A stretch of 64,000 bases of DNA from positions 27,131 through 91,130 of the forward strand of contig NZ_QKRX01000013.1 in assembly GCF_003284585.1 (NCBI RefSeq), written 5' to 3'. Numbering within the stretch: position 1 is the stretch's first letter; each line of letters starts with the position of its first letter. The DNA is from Nitrincola tibetensis. Lineage in GTDB: Bacteria; Pseudomonadota; Gammaproteobacteria; Pseudomonadales; Balneatricaceae. Below, piece by piece: positions 49,078 to 59,002 of this stretch. The notes under the pieces are model-generated. The model did no database searches. It saw only the letters and a list, made by a program, of their open reading frames with translations, and was not told the origin of the DNA. The translations under genes and the position numbers were made by a program.

Positions 49078-50928
49078 ATGACGCGTCCTTTGCTGCAACA
49101 ATTCTATATTAATGAGGAACAGTCGATTTATCTGATGAGCCATGAAGATGCTCAGAAGATCAAAGACTGGGTTCAACTCTGCATGGATCAACTCATGCGC
49201 TTGGGTTTCAGCAATATCGAATTTATCGGCAAAGGCGCGTATGGTTTTGTGTTCGGAGGGCGTGACATTAACGCAAATGACTATGTCTTTAAGTTCTCAC
49301 GTATTAATCTCCCGCAACATATCCAAGATCGCCTTGAAGATGAGGCTTGGATGCAAAGCCAAGTCTTACACCCTATTATTCCAGCTGTCAGCGAATATAC
49401 AAAAATCTCTCGCCAATCCGTCTTAATGATGGAACGTGCACCCGGTTTAGATCTAGATGCTTACTCAATCCAATACGGAAAGCTAACGCCACGCTTAATT
49501 ATTAAAATTGCTAAACAACTTGTGGATGTATTAATTGCTCTTCGCAACGTTCGACAAGATAACCATGACAGCCCGATCGTTCATGGCGATATTAAACCCT
49601 CTAACATCGTATTTGATCCAACAACAGAGACCATCAAACTGATTGATTGGGGATCGAGCGTCTTTGCTCAAGTGGATGCAAATGGTCAAGCGATTGGACA
49701 ATCCCCCTTTAATTTTTTGAGTGATAATTTACAGCAAACCAACGCCAAACTCGGTGATGTCTATTTTATTGGTGATGAACAATTAAATGGTGAACTCAGC
49801 TCACCGCGTTTTGATGAACAAGGCATGGCAGGAACCCTCTATGCTCTAGCATCGGGTCAAAGCTGTCGATATGGCTACGAAGCCATCCCAGCAACCTCTC
49901 TGGGCTTACCCAAAGAATTTGCTCTGACATTGCAAGCTCTGTTAGAAGGCTCGCCACAGGTTCGCGCTCAAGCCGGTGACTATATGTTAACCCATATGAA
50001 ATACATCAGTCGCTTAGCGCTTCCCGACTTACATCTTCCACCCGAAAAGGCCCTGATCCCTGTCTGGAATCATAATGATGGGCTCGATATAGAAACCGTG
50101 GTTTACAGCTCACGCAAGAGCTTTCTGCGTGAAGGAAATATTGACCCTTACTTAATGGCTGAAGTGAAGGATGTGGAATTAGAAAAATATTATAAGAACT
50201 TCATGCACGGCATGGGAAAAACCGAACGTGCTTTTCTTGCATCCATCAGCCGTTTAGGCCGATACCCTGTGTTAGGAGGGCTTGCAATTCGTTGGGATGA
50301 AAAGGCTGTCTTCATCGACTCCAGCCTTAATTTACAAGACGACAGCTTAACACTGCCATTTACACAAGCCGTTAACACAATGGTAAATTTGGCAAGAGCC
50401 ATCCATCGTGATGGGGTGTTTAAATGCTGTTTGTTCAATGCAAAAAATACACGTCACATTCGACGCGCAACAGAGAAGGATGCGTTTATTCCCCCTGTCG
50501 ATTTAGTCATCCCCTTTGAAGTGATGCAAGCACCGCTATCTGAAGACAAAAGCCGTAATCACTCCTATTTTGAGGATGGGCAAGACCCTGATGAGTTTCT
50601 CACACTGCCAAGCGAAATTATGACTGAAATCGCCTACCTCAACGACATTCGACATACAGGCTTAATTATTTTCGAGGCGCTACCAACGCATCTGAAAATT
50701 CACAGTGACTATGTGCTGCTCGACCCGGCCAAACAAGACGTCTTCAAAGCGTCATTAGCACGCATTATCTCAGCCGTTCCGTTAATCAATGGTTTAGGGG
50801 TATCGGGCTTTATGAAAATGCCCTATAAAAATACTCGCCAATTCACCCTTCAAGTTCAGGCCGACGCACATTATTTTCCGAAGAATCCAAAGTCTTTTCA
50901 AAAAACACATCAGACGAAGGATTTCTAA
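49078..50928 (+). CDS. Serine/threonine kinase-like protein downstream of E2
   Basis: The 616-residue protein has a eukaryote-like kinase fold in its N-terminal half: glycine loop [11 protein letters not shown] (51-61), likely catalytic lysine Lys72, catalytic loop [10 protein letters not shown] (168-177, Asp171, Asn176) and DWG (190-192) in place of DFG. Residues about 300-616 have no domain I recognise. It begins 13 bp after the E2 stop with a strong AAGGGGG site, so it may be co-expressed and could modify the dehydrogenase, but that is a guess. Its stop overlaps the convergent speE stop. Confidence 0.7.
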   Translation: MTRPLLQQFYINEEQSIYLMSHEDAQKIKDWVQLCMDQLMRLGFSNIEFIGKGAYGFVFGGRDINANDYVFKFSRINLPQHIQDRLEDEAWMQSQVLHPIIPAVSEYTKISRQSVLMMERAPGLDLDAYSIQYGKLTPRLIIKIAKQLVDVLIALRNVRQDNHDSPIVHGDIKPSNIVFDPTTETIKLIDWGSSVFAQVDANGQAIGQSPFNFLSDNLQQTNAKLGDVYFIGDEQLNGELSSPRFDEQGMAGTLYALASGQSCRYGYEAIPATSLGLPKEFALTLQALLEGSPQVRAQAGDYMLTHMKYISRLALPDLHLPPEKALIPVWNHNDGLDIETVVYSSRKSFLREGNIDPYLMAEVKDVELEKYYKNFMHGMGKTERAFLASISRLGRYPVLGGLAIRWDEKAVFIDSSLNLQDDSLTLPFTQAVNTMVNLARAIHRDGVFKCCLFNAKNTRHIRRATEKDAFIPPVDLVIPFEVMQAPLSEDKSRNHSYFEDGQDPDEFLTLPSEIMTEIAYLNDIRHTGLIIFEALPTHLKIHSDYVLLDPAKQDVFKASLARIISAVPLINGLGVSGFMKMPYKNTRQFTLQVQADAHYFPKNPKSFQKTHQTKDF

Positions 50929-51770
50929 CGCAGAAGTGCTTGAATATATCCCGGCAAAGCAAACGCCGCTTGGTGAACCTCGGCCGTATAGTAGCGGGTG
51001 TGGATAGCATGCTGGGCCAAATACGCATTGATATGCTCAGCCGACACGCAACGATGCTGAAGACAATCGCTTGCCCAAGCCAACGCCATAACACCGCCAG
51101 CATAAGTGGGTACCGTGAGGGTATAGAAGGTTTGTTCATTAAAATATGCACCTAAACGAACCTGCGTATCCTTAAGCTCTTGAGGTTGCATAAACGGCAC
51201 GCCATTCTGAGCCACAAAAATACCATCGGCTGATAAAATTCGTTTGCAGCCAGCGTAAAAGTCACTTGTAAACAGAACTTCGCCAGGACCAATCGGGTCG
51301 GTACAGTCGGAAATGATGACATCAAAGGTTTGCTGAGTTTGACTTACAAACTCAACACCATCTTGTATCACAATGGAGACACGCGGGTCATCAAAAGCCC
51401 CATTGGAGTGGTGCGGCAGGTAGGTATTACACATGTCGATGACTTGAGCGTCTATTTCAACTTGCGTGATTTCTTCAACGCCCGAATGTTTGACTACCTC
51501 TCGTAAAATACCACCATCACCGCCACCTATGATGAGTACACGTTTTGCCTGAGCGTGGGCAATGAGCGGCACATGCACCATCATTTCATGATAAATAAAT
51601 TCATCACGCTCCGTTGTTTGCACCACGCCATCTAGCGCCATAACAGTGCCAAAGACCGAATTACGGAAAATAATCAGGTGTTGAAAATCGGTTTGAACTT
51701 CGTACAAAACGTCTTCAACACTAAAGGACTGTCCATAACCAGAACTCAACGTTTCTGTAAAGGTCATCAT
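50925..51770 (-). CDS. speE: Spermidine synthase (polyamine aminopropyltransferase)
   Basis: SpeE transfers an aminopropyl group from decarboxylated SAM to putrescine. The 281-residue protein has the Rossmann motif [16 protein letters not shown] (about 78-93) and the catalytic [13 protein letters not shown] loop (about 153-165). It overlaps speD by 4 bp and its stop codon overlaps the convergent kinase stop, leaving no room for a separate terminator. Confidence 0.96.
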   Translation of the reverse strand: MMTFTETLSSGYGQSFSVEDVLYEVQTDFQHLIIFRNSVFGTVMALDGVVQTTERDEFIYHEMMVHVPLIAHAQAKRVLIIGGGDGGILREVVKHSGVEEITQVEIDAQVIDMCNTYLPHHSNGAFDDPRVSIVIQDGVEFVSQTQQTFDVIISDCTDPIGPGEVLFTSDFYAGCKRILSADGIFVAQNGVPFMQPQELKDTQVRLGAYFNEQTFYTLTVPTYAGGVMALAWASDCLQHRCVSAEHINAYLAQHAIHTRYYTAEVHQAAFALPGYIQALLR

Positions 51771-52222
51771 AAGGGCTCCAGCGGCATCTTCCCTCGAAGG
51801 TGCTCTGTTACCTTCACCTCATCTGGCGAAAAAAAACGTTTTAGTACAGGTAGGGTATTATCAGGGGTTGCATTACCACACATAAATACATCAAACGCAG
51901 CATAATGACGCTCAGGCCAAGTATGAACACTGATGTGAGACTCAGCTAACACGGCAACACCAGACACTCCACCATTCGGGGTGAAATGATGTAAATGCAA
52001 ATGCAGCAATGTCGCGTTTGCAGCGATCACCGACTCACGCAGCGCCTGCTCCATTGTCTCAATGTCATCTAGGTGATCGGCTCCAAACAAATCGATAATT
52101 AAATGCGTGCCGGCAAAGCAATAATCATCACGCTGAATAAAAAAGTCTTTAGATTCAGAAGTATCGGGGATACCGACACCTCTGCTCGGAGTTAAGGCTT
52201 GTCTATCTTTTGGATCTACCAA
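51767..52222 (-). CDS. speD: S-adenosylmethionine decarboxylase proenzyme
   Basis: The 151-residue proenzyme makes the aminopropyl donor for SpeE. It has the self-cleavage motif ESHIS, with Ser98 becoming the pyruvoyl group, followed by [15 protein letters not shown]. The length corresponds to the small SpeD class. The start is TTG, preceded by a strong AGGGGAG site 7 bp away. Confidence 0.94.
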   Translation of the reverse strand: MVDPKDRQALTPSRGVGIPDTSESKDFFIQRDDYCFAGTHLIIDLFGADHLDDIETMEQALRESVIAANATLLHLHLHHFTPNGGVSGVAVLAESHISVHTWPERHYAAFDVFMCGNATPDNTLPVLKRFFSPDEVKVTEHLRGKMPLEPL

Positions 52223-52250
52223 GGCTATACTCCCCTCTTAGGGTTTAGCA

Positions 52251-53342
52251 TTATCTAAGTTTGATCAAGTCAGTAACGACATCGGCATTTTGCCCACGAT
52301 GCCTAAGTAAATGATCAAGAAGTGTCACGGCCATCATCGCTTCTGCAATCGGAGTTGCACGAATACCCACGCAAGGATCGTGCCGCCCTTTGGTAATCAC
52401 TTCAACGGCTTCGCCCTGACGATTAATGCTTTGACCCGGAAGACGCATACTGGATGTGGGCTTTAAGGCGATATGGGCAATAATATCCTGTCCAGTGGAG
52501 ATCCCACCTAAAATCCCACCAGCATGATTGGATAAAAAGCCCTCTGGCGCCATTTCATCGCGATGCTCCGTCCCTTTTTGGCTCACTACATCGAATCCAT
52601 CACCGATTTCGACACCCTTGACCGCATTTATACTCATTAATGAATGCGCCAACTCCGCATCGAGTCGATCAAAAATAGGCTCGCCCAATCCCACGGGTAC
52701 GCCCGAGGCAACCACAGTAATTTTGGCTCCCACGGAGTTACCTTCTTTACGCAGGGCATCCATGTAATCGGCCATTTCCAGAGCCGCCTGTGCATCCGGA
52801 CTGAAAAAAGGATTGTTATCGACTTCTGACCAGTCAAAACGCGTAGGATCAATTGCGATCGGACCTAATTGCGACAAATACCCGCGAATCTGCACGCCTT
52901 TACTGGCCAGTACTTTTTTGGCAATCGCACCTGCGGCCACACGCATCGCCGTTTCGCGTGCAGATGAGCGACCACCGCCACGGTAATCACGGAAACCATA
53001 TTTATGGTCATAGACGTAATCCGCGTGGGCTGGACGATAGGTGTCTTGAATATTGGAGTAGTCTTTAGAGCGCTGATCGGTGTTTTCAATGATCAAGCCT
53101 ATGGGGGTACCCGTCGTACGCCCTTCAAAAACGCCTGATAGGATTTTTACTTCGTCGGCTTCGCGGCGCTGCGTTGTATGGCGAGACGTTCCAGGCTTAC
53201 GACGATCTAGATCTAGCTGGAGATCAGCCTCACTCAGCTCGATTCCCGGAGGGCAACCATCCACAATTGCCCCAAGGGCCAAACCATGGCTCTCGCCAAA
53301 GGTTGTAAGCGTGAAAAGTTTACCTATGCTGTTACCAGACAT
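52251..53342 (-). CDS. aroC: Chorismate synthase
   Basis: AroC makes chorismate from EPSP with reduced FMN, the last common step of aromatic biosynthesis. The 363-residue protein carries all three family signatures: [18 protein letters not shown] at the start, [20 protein letters not shown] in the middle, and the [19 protein letters not shown] near the C-terminus. It is 28 bp upstream of speD on the minus strand. Confidence 0.97.
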   Translation of the reverse strand: MSGNSIGKLFTLTTFGESHGLALGAIVDGCPPGIELSEADLQLDLDRRKPGTSRHTTQRREADEVKILSGVFEGRTTGTPIGLIIENTDQRSKDYSNIQDTYRPAHADYVYDHKYGFRDYRGGGRSSARETAMRVAAGAIAKKVLASKGVQIRGYLSQLGPIAIDPTRFDWSEVDNNPFFSPDAQAALEMADYMDALRKEGNSVGAKITVVASGVPVGLGEPIFDRLDAELAHSLMSINAVKGVEIGDGFDVVSQKGTEHRDEMAPEGFLSNHAGGILGGISTGQDIIAHIALKPTSSMRLPGQSINRQGEAVEVITKGRHDPCVGIRATPIAEAMMAVTLLDHLLRHRGQNADVVTDLIKLR

Positions 53343-53616
53343 GCTGTCATCCTGTATGAATCACCACTGGCGTGTCACCAGCGTCAGAGTTTGTGAGTAG
53401 TAAGATATCAAGCGATAGTAGAGATAACCACTATCCTTTCGGACGTAATCTTAATCGATTATGCTAGTGGCTAACAGTCTTGCTAAAAAATTATACGATC
53501 TTTCAGCAGGTTGATTCTGGATAAGGCCGCACAAGGGAATCCCGCAACGCTAGAGCAAGGACAAACGTATACATTCGCTGACTTAAGCATAAATGTGCAC
53601 ATTGCCAGCATTAACA

Positions 53617-54378
53617 CTAGCGCTGAATGCTCGCAATGTATTTGGAAATATGCTCTAACTTCTCCGGATCATCGTCTACAAACGTGACTTTCACCGATAC
53701 AAATGGCGTGTCAATACGATTATCAAACGCTTCCAAACGTGACACAAACCCGTTAATACGGGCCACACTATCTCCAGAGGTTTGTTCAATATCCACTACG
53801 GCTTGTTCGAGTATGTCAGGAAAGGTGCCGTTTTCTTCATTTTTGATGACCACTAACACATCTCGCAAACTGAGATCTTTAATCGCGCAGCGATACACCC
53901 CTTTACTTGTTCTGAGTTGCGCTAACCCCTTCGGCTTTTTAGCAAAGCTTTTCTGTTGCGCGATTGATCCGGTGCTGCTAACGCCCGCTTTTGCCTCTGA
54001 TGTTTTACCAAAGAGCAGTTTTTGGATTTTGGTTTCAAGCGAAGCGGCTGAAAACGGCTTGCCAAGATAATCACTGACACCCGCTTGAATGGCCTTTAAG
54101 ATATAATCTCGTTCACCACGGCTGGTGACCATTAAGAAAGGCACCGACTTGTAGGCATCCTGCTGACGCACCCATTTCAGCAGATCTAAACCTGACATTT
54201 GGGGCATTTCCCAATCGCAAATGATGATATTGAATTGAGCACCTTCTAAACATTTCTGTGCTTCGCGTCCATTAAAGGCAGAGACTACGCTAGCCTTAGG
54301 GTATGCATTGCGGACAATACGTGTCACATGTGTACAAATTGCTTTAGCATCGTCAACTACAAGCACAGATAAATTCAT
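53617..54378 (-). CDS. Response regulator with receiver domain and PilZ-like C-terminus
   Basis: The 253-residue protein has a receiver domain (about 1-125): acidic pair VDDAK, phosphorylation site Asp55 in IICDWEMPQMSG, and lysine in LGKPF. After a linker the C-terminal part (about 145-253) has RTSKGVYRCAIKDLSL and further beta-strands that resemble a PilZ c-di-GMP domain, but the canonical RxxxR is not clear. No cognate kinase is nearby. Confidence 0.75.
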   Translation of the reverse strand: MNLSVLVVDDAKAICTHVTRIVRNAYPKASVVSAFNGREAQKCLEGAQFNIIICDWEMPQMSGLDLLKWVRQQDAYKSVPFLMVTSRGERDYILKAIQAGVSDYLGKPFSAASLETKIQKLLFGKTSEAKAGVSSTGSIAQQKSFAKKPKGLAQLRTSKGVYRCAIKDLSLRDVLVVIKNEENGTFPDILEQAVVDIEQTSGDSVARINGFVSRLEAFDNRIDTPFVSVKVTFVDDDPEKLEHISKYIASIQR

Positions 54379-54659
54379 AAGCCGCCTATTTGAACAGATT
54401 GTTCATCCAATTTTTAAGTGAACCGTAAGGATTTGTTATTTTTCAAACTGTACGGAGTTGATGTGTTTTGCTAACAGCCCCACGCAATTCGAACAATCGC
54501 ACCTAACAACATTAAAGAATCGCTGATCTCCAGCCAATACCCTCAACATTATTGATGGCACCACTGCCTCATTTAGGTTTTCCTTAAGAATTAGACATGA
54601 ATCAGAGACTTAGGATTCTATAAAATATTTCAAAACCCTGCAATGATGCGTTAGGAGGC
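54379..54659. other. Intergenic region, no gene seen
   Basis: No coding frame, RNA gene or mobile element is recognised between the response regulator and the hrpB remnant. Confidence 0.4.
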
Positions 54660-55015
54660 TCTGGGCAATTTATCGCACAAGGTCATCAGCCGCTCGGCCA
54701 GATCCGCTTGCACCGCCAACGCCTACTAGGACTCAATGCCGAACAGTGGTAAGCCGCCTCTTGGCAACACTTTATTTAGCAACGTGGACTTTACTGTCTG
54801 CCTTGTGCTCTAAACGGTCAGCTCCTTATGCTCACCCACCTGCTCTGCCCTGTATGTTGTAATGTGTCGGTTGCCCCACTTCTGGCGAAACACCTGCGCA
54901 GACGTATGCAAAGAAATGCGAGGCCGCTACCCAGCCTGAAGACCCTCTCAGTGCTGACTCAGTGTCGAAACGTTTGACCAAAGCCACCTTGCAACGTTGC
55001 AATGGTCCTGTTTAA
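54660..55015 (+). pseudogene. Decayed 3-prime fragment of a second hrpB copy
   Basis: Translating the plus strand in shifting frames gives GQFIAQGHQPLGQIRLHRQR then LGLNAEQW, aligned with GQHIARRSLHLGQLQI and ELSADDW of intact HrpB. It then gives QRGLYCLP (HrpB ERGINCLPW), and later LPHFWRNTCADVCKEMRGRY (HrpB LPHFWRHAYTEVRKEMRGRY) and PEDPLSADSVSKRLTKA (HrpB PENPLSAEATRLTKA). Several stops and frame changes and a large internal deletion show it is dead. It lies immediately before the accessory cassette. Confidence 0.8.
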
Positions 55016-55398
55016 ATCACAGACAGACAATCAGGGAATACTCACAGCTGTGATGGAGCACGGGGCGGGCGGTAGCGTGTCTAGGGAAAACGCATGAAGC
55101 CATCCATCGGAAGCCCTTTCTGCTTCGCTAAAGGTCTCCACTGAAAAAACTGTATATGCTATCACCGTACTTAATATTTACCTTTGAACCAAAAACAGAT
55201 AAGTAACAAAGGACGAGATCCGAATGGCACTTACGCTCCCCTAAGGACGTGGTTAAGTAAGTATTATTATCAACCTGTTTTCCAGATAACAGGTCGTCGA
55301 CCAGTCTAGATGGAAAATTCCAACTGTAAGGTTGATGGAACTTGGTTGAAAAAATGTGACAGTTAACTTTAACAAGAACAATAGCGATAGAGGTGAAT
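55016..55398. other. Upstream region of the TerB-type cassette
   Basis: This 383-bp stretch has no gene. It holds an inverted repeat ACCTGTT/AACAGGT at 55273-55294 and a TGGAAAATTCCA palindrome at 55311-55322, which could be operators or part of the promoter of the cassette. Confidence 0.4.
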
Positions 55399-57672
55399 AT
55401 GGAATTCTGGCTATTAATAGGTGGAGCAGTAATTTTTTACTACTTCATCAAGGTAAAGGCAGCCCCCTCAAAACAGCAGGCCCTGAGAGAAAACAGCCCA
55501 AGTTCCAGTAATGAAATTCGTATAACTGCGACAACAAGAAATCAGATAGTTGCGAACAGTAATCACGATGATGACGATCTGGTCACATTCAGTATATCTT
55601 ACGGTTACAACGAAGAAGAAAGCCTAAACAAAACACCGGGGAAATGGATAAAATACGGTGAATCAATCACTGTAAAGGGACATACAATAACTAGCGGTAA
55701 TTTTTATTTTGGCGGAGTGCTCAGTTCGTTAGATGGATTTGGAACTGAAGCATCTCTGGTTGATGACTCACTAATAATTGAAAGCCAACCATCCAGCTTT
55801 GAAGATGAAAGTTTGGGGTATTGGCCTAAATATATCACACTCACACCTCAAGGTCGTGGTGCTTACCTTAGTTGGCTCTCAGGTGACAGAAATGATCCAG
55901 AGGTACCCTTAGGTTATGTGTTTATTTATTTCTATGGACTCGAAAGACGTATTACCGTTGATTCAATTAAACAGTCAGTGGATGATGCAGAATTCAAGCT
56001 CATATTTGATGAAATACTACGATTAAAAAATATTTATGCTAACAGTCGTTCTTTTTCAAATTATTCCACACGTCTATTGGAAGTCATGTGTATACTACGC
56101 CCTCACGTAGTATCACATCCAAAGCTTGAAAAAAACCCTCAAAGGGACTCATTACTATTTAAGCATCGTCTTGCCACTAGGGTAAATGAAGGAAAGCCAG
56201 TGCCTCCTGAACTGGCATTGGCGTGGATTCGGTTTTATCCAGATTATAATCTAAAAAAATCGGCACGACGCTGTGGCTACGAATTCAGTCAGTTATTTAC
56301 ACGCCTCTATAGCAAAAAATATGCAGACGGTATTATTGTTAAGCCGAATAAAACACGATTAAAGATTGAGTACTATCCCGCTAGCCCCTCCCTGCGTGGC
56401 GTAGCATTACCTCAACAGGATCTTCCTGATCCTAGTAATTTAAAAGGTCCAGCAAATAAGCTCATTGCCATCGCTGATGAATGTACAGCCGAATTAGATG
56501 CCTATAGTCGGTATCTCGCTAAACCGGATACTGCCCGCACGGATATTGAAGCCGTATTGTTATTACCCGACGATCTGAGTGACTTAGGAACTACGCTAGG
56601 ATTAGGGAAATTTAAAAAATGGGCAGATGAGGTAATTTCAACAAAAAATGGGTTGGTTGATGTCGAGGAGTTCTGGACATATACCAAGTCGCCCTTACCT
56701 TCCAAGATCAATAAAAAGGAAGCTGAATTAATTCAGAAGCTTGCTCAAAAAGCAGGTTATGGCATAGCTCCTGATATGCGTTACCATCATGCTAAAACGA
56801 GTGCAGATGGAAAGCTAGTTCTATTTCCTGATGGTCATGGCAAGTACTTTGAACCATCTAAAGCATATATTGAAATGGGTATGACACTACGTCTAGGAGC
56901 AATAGTCGCCACGATTGATTCGCATGTTGATCATTCGGAATTAAATTTGTTAACACAGCTTATTGACCATGATAGCTATCTTTCACCTACCGAAAAACAA
57001 TCCTTACACGCTTATTTAGTTTGGCGTCTCAATACGCCTTCAAATACCACAGGTTTAAAAGCCAGATTGGAAACATTGGGTAAAGCAGAAAAAGCAGCGG
57101 TAAGCCGAGTGCTTGTCGGTGTAGCGATGGCCGATGGAAAAATAGACCCAGAAGAAATCAAGCAACTAGAAAAGCTCTATACCTTGCTAGGTCTTGATAA
57201 AGCCCTCGTTACTGGAGACATTCATGGAATGTCATCAAGTAAAGCTGGATCTCGACCTTCAAGCTCTCAGTCAGAATCTATCTCGTCAACTTCCACTTCA
57301 TTCCAACTGGATGAAAGCATCCTAGCAATACACGAATCGGAAACCAAAGATGTACAAAGCATGTTAGGCGCAATTTTTATGGAAGATGAACCTGCAGACG
57401 AATCTACTACAACGGCTGTAGATATTACTGATATAGATGACGAATCCGGAATTGATAAGCAACATTATTTACTGTTTGAAAGTCTGATACGAAAAGATAA
57501 ATGGACACGTAAAGAAGTGGAAGCGCTGTGCCGCGATTCTGGCCTGATGGTTAGCGGCGCTTTGGAAACAATTAATGACTGGTCATTTGATAAAGTGGAT
57601 GCAGCTGTGCTTGAAGAAGATGGCGACGCTATTTATGTCGACCTGGAAATCGTAGAAGAGATAGAAGGTTAG
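55399..57672 (+). CDS. Membrane-anchored TerB_N/TerB/TerB_C protein
   Basis: The 757-residue protein starts at the ATG at 55399 (GTG two codons upstream is possible). Domains in order: an N-terminal membrane helix (about 2-18), a TerB_N domain (about 80-300; KWIKYGESITVKG and YLSWLSGDR, PLGYVFIYFYGLERR), a TerB-like helical core (about 500-605; AMADGKIDPEEIKQLEKLYTLLGLD, with acidic residues that could bind metal), a serine-rich linker, and a TerB_C domain (about 640-757). It is the first gene of a cassette with an ATPase and a helicase. TerB-type proteins are linked to stress and DNA-processing systems. Confidence 0.85.
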   Translation: MEFWLLIGGAVIFYYFIKVKAAPSKQQALRENSPSSSNEIRITATTRNQIVANSNHDDDDLVTFSISYGYNEEESLNKTPGKWIKYGESITVKGHTITSGNFYFGGVLSSLDGFGTEASLVDDSLIIESQPSSFEDESLGYWPKYITLTPQGRGAYLSWLSGDRNDPEVPLGYVFIYFYGLERRITVDSIKQSVDDAEFKLIFDEILRLKNIYANSRSFSNYSTRLLEVMCILRPHVVSHPKLEKNPQRDSLLFKHRLATRVNEGKPVPPELALAWIRFYPDYNLKKSARRCGYEFSQLFTRLYSKKYADGIIVKPNKTRLKIEYYPASPSLRGVALPQQDLPDPSNLKGPANKLIAIADECTAELDAYSRYLAKPDTARTDIEAVLLLPDDLSDLGTTLGLGKFKKWADEVISTKNGLVDVEEFWTYTKSPLPSKINKKEAELIQKLAQKAGYGIAPDMRYHHAKTSADGKLVLFPDGHGKYFEPSKAYIEMGMTLRLGAIVATIDSHVDHSELNLLTQLIDHDSYLSPTEKQSLHAYLVWRLNTPSNTTGLKARLETLGKAEKAAVSRVLVGVAMADGKIDPEEIKQLEKLYTLLGLDKALVTGDIHGMSSSKAGSRPSSSQSESISSTSTSFQLDESILAIHESETKDVQSMLGAIFMEDEPADESTTTAVDITDIDDESGIDKQHYLLFESLIRKDKWTRKEVEALCRDSGLMVSGALETINDWSFDKVDAAVLEEDGDAIYVDLEIVEEIEG

Positions 57673-57676
57673 AATC

Positions 57677-59002
57677 ATGGAAAAACGTATCCGCTTAAAA
57701 GAACGTGACGCTATCATTCAATCACTGAAATCGGGTGTGACTCCTAAAATTGGGATTCAGCATATTCAGGTAGGACGTATTAATGAAGTCAAAGCATTGT
57801 ATAAAGATATTGAAAGAATATCAGGAGGTGGCGCTTCTTTTAGACTTATCATTGGTGATTATGGCTCAGGAAAAACATTTTTTCTGAGCGTTGTGCGTTC
57901 TATTGCTCTTGAAAAAAAACTTGTTACGGTCAACGCGGATCTCTCACCAGATCGACGCATACATGCGTCTTCAGGTCAGGCTCGGAATCTCTACTCTGAG
58001 CTTATGAGGAATTTAGCAACACGTAATAAGCCGGATGGAAATGCATTAGCCAGTGTTGTAGAGCGTTTTGTAACTCAGGCTCGTAAAGAAGCCGATGAGA
58101 TGAATACCGAAGTTTCGTCAGTAATACATCAAAAATTAGCAACCTTATCAGAACTAGTTGGCGGATACGATTTTGCGAAGGTTATTGATGCTTACTGGAG
58201 CGGACATGAACAAGATAATGAAGAGCTAAAATCAAATGCTATTCGCTGGTTACGGGCTGAGTACACCACGAAGACAGATGCCCGAAGGGATCTTGATGTC
58301 AGAACAATTATTTCAGACAACTCGTTTTATGATGCCTTAAAGCTTATGAGCCTATTTGTTCGTCAGGCGGGCTATGAAGGCTTACTTGTTAATCTGGATG
58401 AGATGGTCAATCTTTATAAGTTAAGTAGCACACAAGCACGTACATCTAACTATGAGCAGATTCTACGGATATTAAATGACTGCCTTCAAGGTTCAGCTGA
58501 GTATCTTGGTTTTATATTGGGTGGAACACCTGAATTTTTATTAGATCCTCGTAGAGGTTTATATAGCTATGAAGCATTGCAATCTCGTTTAGCTGAAAAC
58601 AGTTTTGCGCAGCGTGCGGGTGTTATTGATTATTCATCACCTGCACTACATCTCGCGAGCTTAACACCGGAGGAGCTTTATATTCTCTTGAAGAACTTAC
58701 GGCATGTATTTGCTGAAGGTGATACTTCTAAATATTTGGTTCCAGATGACGCGCTAAAATCATTTCTACATCATTGTAGTCAGACTATCGGAGATGCCTA
58801 TTTCCGTACACCCAGAAACACCATCAAAGCATTTTTAGATATGCTGGCAGTATTAGAACAAAACCCTTCTATGCAATGGTCTCAGTTAGTTAAATCTATT
58901 GCAATTTTGGAAGATCGTCCAAGTGATACAGATGAAATTACCGTGAACGAAGAGACTGGTGATATTCTAAATTCCGATGGACTAGTTAACTTCAAATTAT
59001 GA
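57677..59002 (+). CDS. BrxC/BrxD-type P-loop ATPase (DUF2791)
   Basis: The 441-residue protein starts GIQHIQVGRINEVKALYKDIE, a segment typical of the BREX BrxC/BrxD ATPase family. Walker A is IGDYGSGKTFFL (60-70) and Walker B is LLVNLDEMVNL (about 240-250). IVGGTPEFL-like GFILGGTPEFLLDPRRGLYSYEALQSRL is also family-like. It is 4 bp after the TerB gene and its stop overlaps the helicase ATG. In BREX type 2 the relative BrxD works beside the BrxHI helicase. Confidence 0.87.
   Translation: MEKRIRLKERDAIIQSLKSGVTPKIGIQHIQVGRINEVKALYKDIERISGGGASFRLIIGDYGSGKTFFLSVVRSIALEKKLVTVNADLSPDRRIHASSGQARNLYSELMRNLATRNKPDGNALASVVERFVTQARKEADEMNTEVSSVIHQKLATLSELVGGYDFAKVIDAYWSGHEQDNEELKSNAIRWLRAEYTTKTDARRDLDVRTIISDNSFYDALKLMSLFVRQAGYEGLLVNLDEMVNLYKLSSTQARTSNYEQILRILNDCLQGSAEYLGFILGGTPEFLLDPRRGLYSYEALQSRLAENSFAQRAGVIDYSSPALHLASLTPEELYILLKNLRHVFAEGDTSKYLVPDDALKSFLHHCSQTIGDAYFRTPRNTIKAFLDMLAVLEQNPSMQWSQLVKSIAILEDRPSDTDEITVNEETGDILNSDGLVNFKL

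Noticed and set aside
55273..55322. Small inverted repeats before the TerB-type gene as an attachment site
   Set aside because: There is no integrase, tRNA or matching repeat at the far end of the cassette to support site-specific integration.
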